64,000 nucleotides of DNA. Source: Diogma glabrata. Lineage: Eukaryota; Arthropoda; Insecta; Diptera; Cylindrotomidae. Both the position numbers and the translations under genes were made by a program. Where the stretch lies: assembly GCA_963693315.1 (NCBI GenBank), contig OY856187.1, forward strand, positions 73,095,113 through 73,159,112, given 5' to 3'. Positions 58,655-64,000 of this stretch are shown piece after piece (the stretch's first letter is position 1; every line of letters begins with the position of its first letter). The notes below the pieces were generated by a model. The model was not told the DNA's origin. It ran no database searches and saw nothing but the letters and a program-made list of their open reading frames with translations.

Positions 58655-59010
58655 TAAAATTTGTTTAGTCTGGTTTGGATAATTGGTTTTGTGGATCATA
58701 ATCGAACATTGTTAATTAAAGTTTGTTTAGTCTAGGGAGATTTTAATTGGATTTGGTTACTTTGTAGTAAATTCTAGTTTAGGCTTTGTTTATGTTAATT
58801 TGGGTTGTGCGGGTTTAAATATTGATTGGTTTTGAGAATTATGATTGAAAAGTCGTTACTTACATTGTAGTAAGTGTTAATTAAAGTTTGTTTAGTCTAG
58901 GGAGATTTGTTTGGGTTTGAATGTTAATTGGTTTTGGGGATTATAATCGAGCATTGTTAATGAAAGTTTGTTTAGTCTAGGGTGATTTTAATTGAGTTTG
59001 GTTACTTTGT
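58655..59010 (+). repeat. Irregular repeats with TTTGTTTAGTCTAGG
   Basis: TTTGTTTAGTCTAGG or a close variant occurs at about 58660, 58723, 58887 and 58968. It is followed twice by GGTTACTTTGTAGTAA. Spacing is irregular. Confidence 0.75.
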
Positions 59011-59604
59011 AGTAACGTTGATTTAGATTGGTTTAACTTGTTTGTATAGAATTGGATGCCGTTTGTTTGGCGTTCGTCGTGGATATGTAGTGGGTTGGGG
59101 AGATCCACTACATATATGTCCCTCCGCGCGATGAAAAAAAATGGGAAGGTACTTTTCATTTTTTTTCGTTATGGGGTTATGTTAATGCTATCCGTTTTTT
59201 TTTTTTGTGTTCATTTTTTCTTGTTTGTATAAGCTATGTGCCCTTATTTTAATATTATTATTATTGATTTAATTAGTTTTTAAATTTTTTCTTTTTTAAG
59301 TGACTTTGATTGTATTTACTGAATAAATTTATATATTGATCTGTATTCATTTTGTTTCCTTAAATTGTGTTGTGCTTTTATATATATATTTTTTTTTTCT
59401 ATAAGGTAAGTGCTCATTGTTTTTATATTATTATTAATTTAATTAGTTCGTAAATTTTTTTTTTCTTTTTAAATTGACTTTAATTGTATCTTATTGCTAT
59501 TTATTCTTGTTATCTTAGATTCTAATTAAGTTCTGTGTTTTGTTTCTTATGTTCTATTATTTTATCTTAGTCAAGTTTAATTATTATTTAATTTAGATTC
59601 TATT

Positions 59605-60473
59605 GAAAATTCTTAATTACTTTTTACTTTAGTTTTTCGTAAAATTTATTTATTATTTGTCTTATTTAATATTATTAAAAATTTATTTTTGTAATATATA
59701 ATTTTTATTTTGCTTATATTGTTACTGTTCTTAATAGAATCATAATCCTTATTATTTATTTTATTTTATATATAGTTATTTTAATTATTAGAAAGATATA
59801 ATTGAAAATTATTAATTATTTCTTACTTTAGATTTTCGTAAAATTTATTTATTATTTGTCTTATTTAATATTATTAAAAATTTATTTTTGTAATATATAA
59901 TTTTTATTTTGCTTATATTGTTACTGTTCTTAATAGAATCATAATCCTTATTATTTATTTTATTTTATATATAGTTATTTTAATTATTAGAAAGATATAA
60001 TTGAAAATTATTAATTATTTTTTACTTTAGATTTTCGTAAAATTTATTTATTATTTGTCTTATTTATTATTCTTAAAAATTTATTTTTGTAATATATAAT
60101 TTTTATTTTGCTTATATCGTTACTGTTTTTAATAGAATCCTAATCTTTATTATTTGTTTTATTTTGTATATAGTTATTTTAATTTTTTGAAAGATATAAT
60201 TGAAAATTATTATTTATATTTTATGTTTTTAAGTATTAATAAATGTTGAAATTTATTTTTATTTTGTTTATATTGTTACTGTTTTTAATAGAATCATCAT
60301 CTTTATTATTTGTTTTATTTTGTATATAGTTATTTTAATTTTTAGAAAGATATAAATGAAAATTATTAATTATTTTTTACTTTAGATTTTCGTAACATTT
60401 ATTTATTATTTTTTTTTGTTTTTAAGTATTAATAAATGTTGAAATTTATTTTTATTTTGTCTTTGCTTATTTC
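59605..60473 (+). repeat. 199-bp tandem repeat, about four units
   Basis: GTTACTGTTCTTAATAGAATC or its variants occur at about 59721, 59920, 60119 and 60275. The first three are 199 bp apart and the last interval is 156 bp. Units become less alike towards the right. Confidence 0.9.
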
Positions 60474-61977
60474 ATTAAAGTTCTTTAAACTGTGTGTCTT
60501 TTTAATGACGAAAAACTTTTATTTTTGTATTAAATATGTTTATTTATTTAACTAAAGAGAAATATCCTTTGTTTTTATTTGCTATTAATTGCCATTTGTA
60601 AGTCAATTTTCTTTATCACGAATTAATTAAAAAAAAAAATTTTTGTTTTGATTTATTTTGAGGAATTTTTATTCGGATTCGTAGGTCCTGGTATATTAAA
60701 TATTTTAATGATTTTTATATAGAACCGCTATCTACTGAAATATTTGATTGTCTTTGTAATGTTTCTGAATGAGTTTGGTTTGTCTTATTAATGTTATTTA
60801 AAATTCGTTATTTGGTATCCGTCATTGTCCGTTGCTTTACTAAATTTTTATTATAGGCTTGATTGAAAATGTATAACACCTATATGTGCCACTGAAGACG
60901 GGCGTTTGCAAGATGTGCCGTTTGAAGAATAGTTCCTAATTTATTCTGTTTGTCTACGTTCTGAAATTTGTTCGATATTTACCATTTCTTAAGGGTTCAT
61001 TAAATTTTTGCACAATTGCGAAATTGTGTTGATCGTGCAATTTTGAAGGTTCCTATTTTCAAATTTGCAACTAATTTTATGTTTAGGAAGTCTTATGTTA
61101 AATATTTATTTTCATTTTCGTTTGCATTTTCGTTGAGTTTAACTCTAATATGAACGTACGGGAATGACTATATTTTTGTGAGTAGTATCTATGTATTGAA
61201 AAAATTTTACTTTATTTAATTATGGCGTCCATCATTTCTTATTTTTTATAAATATTTTCATATGTTTATGAACTTGGTAATTTAATCTTTCATTGTTGTT
61301 GTTGCTTTTAGTTATGTAATGTTGTTCCTGTAAATGTAGGTCATCTGTTTCAGTTAAATGTACTATATTTTTGTCGTAAAAATTAAATTTCTAATTTTGC
61401 TGTACTATGGGTTCAATGATTTTAAAGATATTTTTCTTTTCGCAATTGTTGAATGAAATATTGTTTTTTGTATTGTATTGTTAGTCGTCGTTTTGTTTGT
61501 GTAAATTATGATTTTTAGATAAGATAAGTTATATTTTTCATTGTTGTTTTTTAAAATTTTTTATTAAAATGTTTTTTGTTCTCTGTGAATGTTTGACATA
61601 GGATCTTTGTATGACGTGTGTTATGTTTTGGTTTTCAGTCATAGTAAATGGATTCATATTTTTAGTATTACTTTTTAGAGTTATTTATATTTGATTTATT
61701 TTCATTGTGTTTTGTATCGTTTTTGTTGGGAAATCCCTTGTATTTCGTTTGGAATGTTTATAGCTTCTCTGTTAGATTTTTCGTTTGATGAGTTTTTTGA
61801 ACTTGTTTGTATAATATTATTTACGTCCCTATTTGTTGGAGAGGTATTTAGTGATAATTAGGATTATCGCGATCTTTAGTATTGTTTGCTAAATTCGTTC
61901 GGTCGTATTGTCATATTGTGCTTACTGTACTGTTTGTATTGGTTCGCGTCATTGGTTTGTCGTTTATTTGTGTTACA

Positions 61978-62440
61978 ATATTTGATGGGTATAGTTCGTC
62001 CATACTTATTGTGTTAATCATTTGTATTATTATATTACAATATTTGATGGGTATTGTTCGTCCATACTTATTGTGTTAATCATTTGTATTATTTTGTTAC
62101 AATATTTGATGGGTATTGTTCGTCCATACTTATTGTGTTAATCATTTCTATTATTATGTTACAATATTTGATGGGTATAATTCGTCCATACTTATTGCGT
62201 TATCCATGTATATTCGTCTCAATGTGTCTGAGGTACTTTTATTATTTAATATTATTAATCGTTTATATGTTTTACAATATTTGATGGGTATAATTCGTCC
62301 ATACTTATTGTGTTAATCATTTGTATTCGTCTCAATGTATCTGAGGTACTTTTACTATTTTATTATTATTTGTTTTCGTCTCAATGTATCTGAGGTACTC
62401 TTATTATTTTATTCGTCTCAATGTATCTGAGGTATTTTTA
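61978..62440 (+). repeat. 62-bp tandem repeat and a related short repeat
   Basis: ATTTGATGGGTAT...TTCGTCCATACTTATTG repeats with 62-bp spacing at about 61981, 62043, 62105 and 62167, with a fifth copy at 62280. A second word, GTCTCAATGTATCTGAGGTA, recurs four times between 62215 and 62435. Small open frames here are by-products. Confidence 0.9.
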
Positions 62441-64000
62441 TTATTTTATTATTATTTGTATTATTATTTTAATATTATTATTATTATGTTCTACGTCTGT
62501 CTTAAATTTTATTGTTATATTCCTACAAATTTAAATCTGAACGTCGATGAATCAATTGAAGTTTGCTCGTATTGTTGTTACATGATTTTTGTATGATTTT
62601 CGGTTTATTGTGCACATTAACCGAAGCTTCAAAAACCTTTTTCAAAGATTTGCGAGTCTTTGATAAGCATTTTAATGGGAAAAAATTAGTCTGTAAAACT
62701 TTTAATTAGTCCTGTATGTCGAAATAGTTGTTTTCTATCTATTTAAGTCAACAAAACCTCCAGTCTCCTAGAAAAACGTGATTAGGTATTAACATATTTT
62801 CCTTATGAAAATTGCCTCATCTGTTTCAATCGTTTGGTTAAACAAAACTAATGATTTATTTAAAATAACTTAGGGGAGCTTAATCGAATTGAGTTTCTAT
62901 TATATATCTATTCTTCATTAAATCTGTATCTTTTCCCAATTTAATTTGTTATTATCGAAGTACAGTAACAGTATTGTCGTGTTTGTCGAAATTTGGTCTT
63001 TATTAACCCTGTGTAAATCATGATCGCTAAAACATTTTCTCTACATAGTAGTATCTAATGAATCACATTTCATTTTAATATTTCCATTTTTTGTTATTTA
63101 AATTTTTCTTCTGTGTTTGTAAGAAGACTTTACGTTAAGTATTTTGTTTCAATGAAATTTTTCAGTTTGTTTATTATTATGGTTATTCTTAAGTATGTTT
63201 TTATGTTTTTCATTTTTCATAAATATGATCTGCTTGAGTATGTCAATGTCATAAAAAAAAATTTTATAGATCGTTTGAAATTAGTTTGAGTCTCTTATCT
63301 TTTAGAAGGTCGTTTAATTATTATTATATTTGTATTTCTTTATTTAATTAGATGAAATCGTTTATGGTTGTTGGTCAGTTGTTTTGGTTTGAATTTTATT
63401 GTGTACATGTCTACGTTCGGTTATGTTATGTGTCATTTTCAGAAAAGCAATCTCTTTCCTTTTTGGAAGCGTTTGTAGGTTCCTTTTTGTTATCTTCAGG
63501 TGATAACTGTATTGTTTCTTTATTTAATAATTCTTTGGCTGCTTGTCAGTCGTCAATATACGTGAATCGAAATAAAATTTTACTTAGTTTAATTGTTTTT
63601 AATGAGTGAGTTTTTTATTAGGATATTTTCCTCGACCGATAAAGGAACTGTCTAACCTTTATTTTGTAAAACGTCTTTCCGTCGTAAAAAAAAATCGTGA
63701 GCGATAATAATTTTTGAAATATTATTTAAATAATTTCGTATGTTTTTTTATAAAAACAAATTTTATACTTTCATTGTCTAAAAAAAATTATTTTGTGAAT
63801 AGCAAAATTATAAAATGATAAAATATTTTAATGTAATTGTTAACATCTGTAAAAAATTTATATATGTCGTAAAAGAATATTTTTCTTTAGTTTGTATTTA
63901 GAAATAAAAATATGTATGTTAAAATTTTATATATAATATCATAGTATTTTAAAAAAAAAATGTTTTGTCGAAGAAATTTTTCGTTGAGAATTGTCGTATT
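62441..64000. other. AT-rich, no gene recognised
   Basis: A small hairpin (TTCGGTTTATTGTGCACATT with AACCGAA) lies at about 62599-62626. Otherwise no recognisable feature up to the window edge. Confidence 0.5.

Larger units (their letters stand above)
58380..63620 (+). other. T/G-rich strand-asymmetric region
   Basis: For about 5 kb the + strand is dominated by T, with G clearly exceeding C. The region contains tandem repeats but no recognisable protein. Open frames (for example at 58391, 61882, 62054 and 63352) have hydrophobic, T-rich codon content only. A long intron or non-coding transcript on the + strand would fit, but nothing proves transcription. Confidence 0.5.

Overview
This window looks like AT-rich, intron-bearing arthropod (most likely insect) nuclear DNA. 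The evidence is a pair of insect-type UDP-glycosyltransferase (UGT) genes with short GT-AG introns, a signal peptide and a C-terminal membrane anchor, set among Jockey-, CR1- and RTE-type LINEs, a Ty3/gypsy element, Helitron fragments, MITEs and satellite DNA. Nothing in the sequence lets me name the species. There are no bacterial-type operons, rRNA or convincing tRNA genes, and no CRISPR array.

Layout. 1-0.3 kb: 5' end of an RTE LINE that runs off the left edge. 0.9-1.8 kb: a gene-family remnant next to a hairpin-bearing element. 2.7-6.5 kb: dispersed and tandem satellite monomers. 6.66-10.44 kb: a roughly 290-bp satellite with long G tracts, organised in a 1,755-bp higher-order tandem duplication that carries along an RTE remnant. 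11.1-12.0 kb: Helitron-type ORF with a DUF6570-like region. 12.08-19.89 kb: a large foldback element with about 1.7-kb arms; its left arm holds a small hairpin insertion and a young Ty3/gypsy element (5-bp target duplication) that has lost protease and most of reverse transcriptase. 20.17-21.92 kb: UGT gene A (+). 22.7-31.4 kb: repeats, MITEs and decayed LINEs, one split by an almost perfect palindrome. 31.47-34.28 kb: TIR element with a 281-bp (TA)n tract. 34.36-34.81 kb: palindromic element. 35.55-37.30 kb: UGT gene B (-), an inverted copy of A about 96% identical in exon 3. 37.7-40.3 kb: CR1-like LINE fragments and a pogo-like MITE. 40.68-45.69 kb: a CACTG-ended TIR element into which a full-length, apparently intact RTE LINE (994-aa EN-RT) has inserted, flanked by an identical 140-bp direct repeat. 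46-54.7 kb: hairpins, decayed LINEs and AT-rich DNA. 54.76-57.24 kb: Helitron helicase fragment ended by a palindromic element with two internal hairpins, then another TIR element with hairpins at both ends. 57.2-64 kb: tandem repeats in a long stretch where the + strand is strongly T/G-rich.

The only genes likely to serve the host are the two UGTs. Each would encode an endoplasmic-reticulum enzyme that conjugates small lipophilic compounds with sugar. They sit tail to tail inside an inverted duplication of about 2.5 kb that stops just upstream of the start codons, so they probably have different promoters. Almost everything else is mobile or repetitive DNA, often nested, which lets the order of insertions be read. 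The most unusual observations are the 140-bp flanking repeat on the intact RTE element, a set of about 130-bp hairpins that share AATAGTA/TACTATT ends but differ inside, and the palindrome-within-palindrome at 55.1-55.8 kb.
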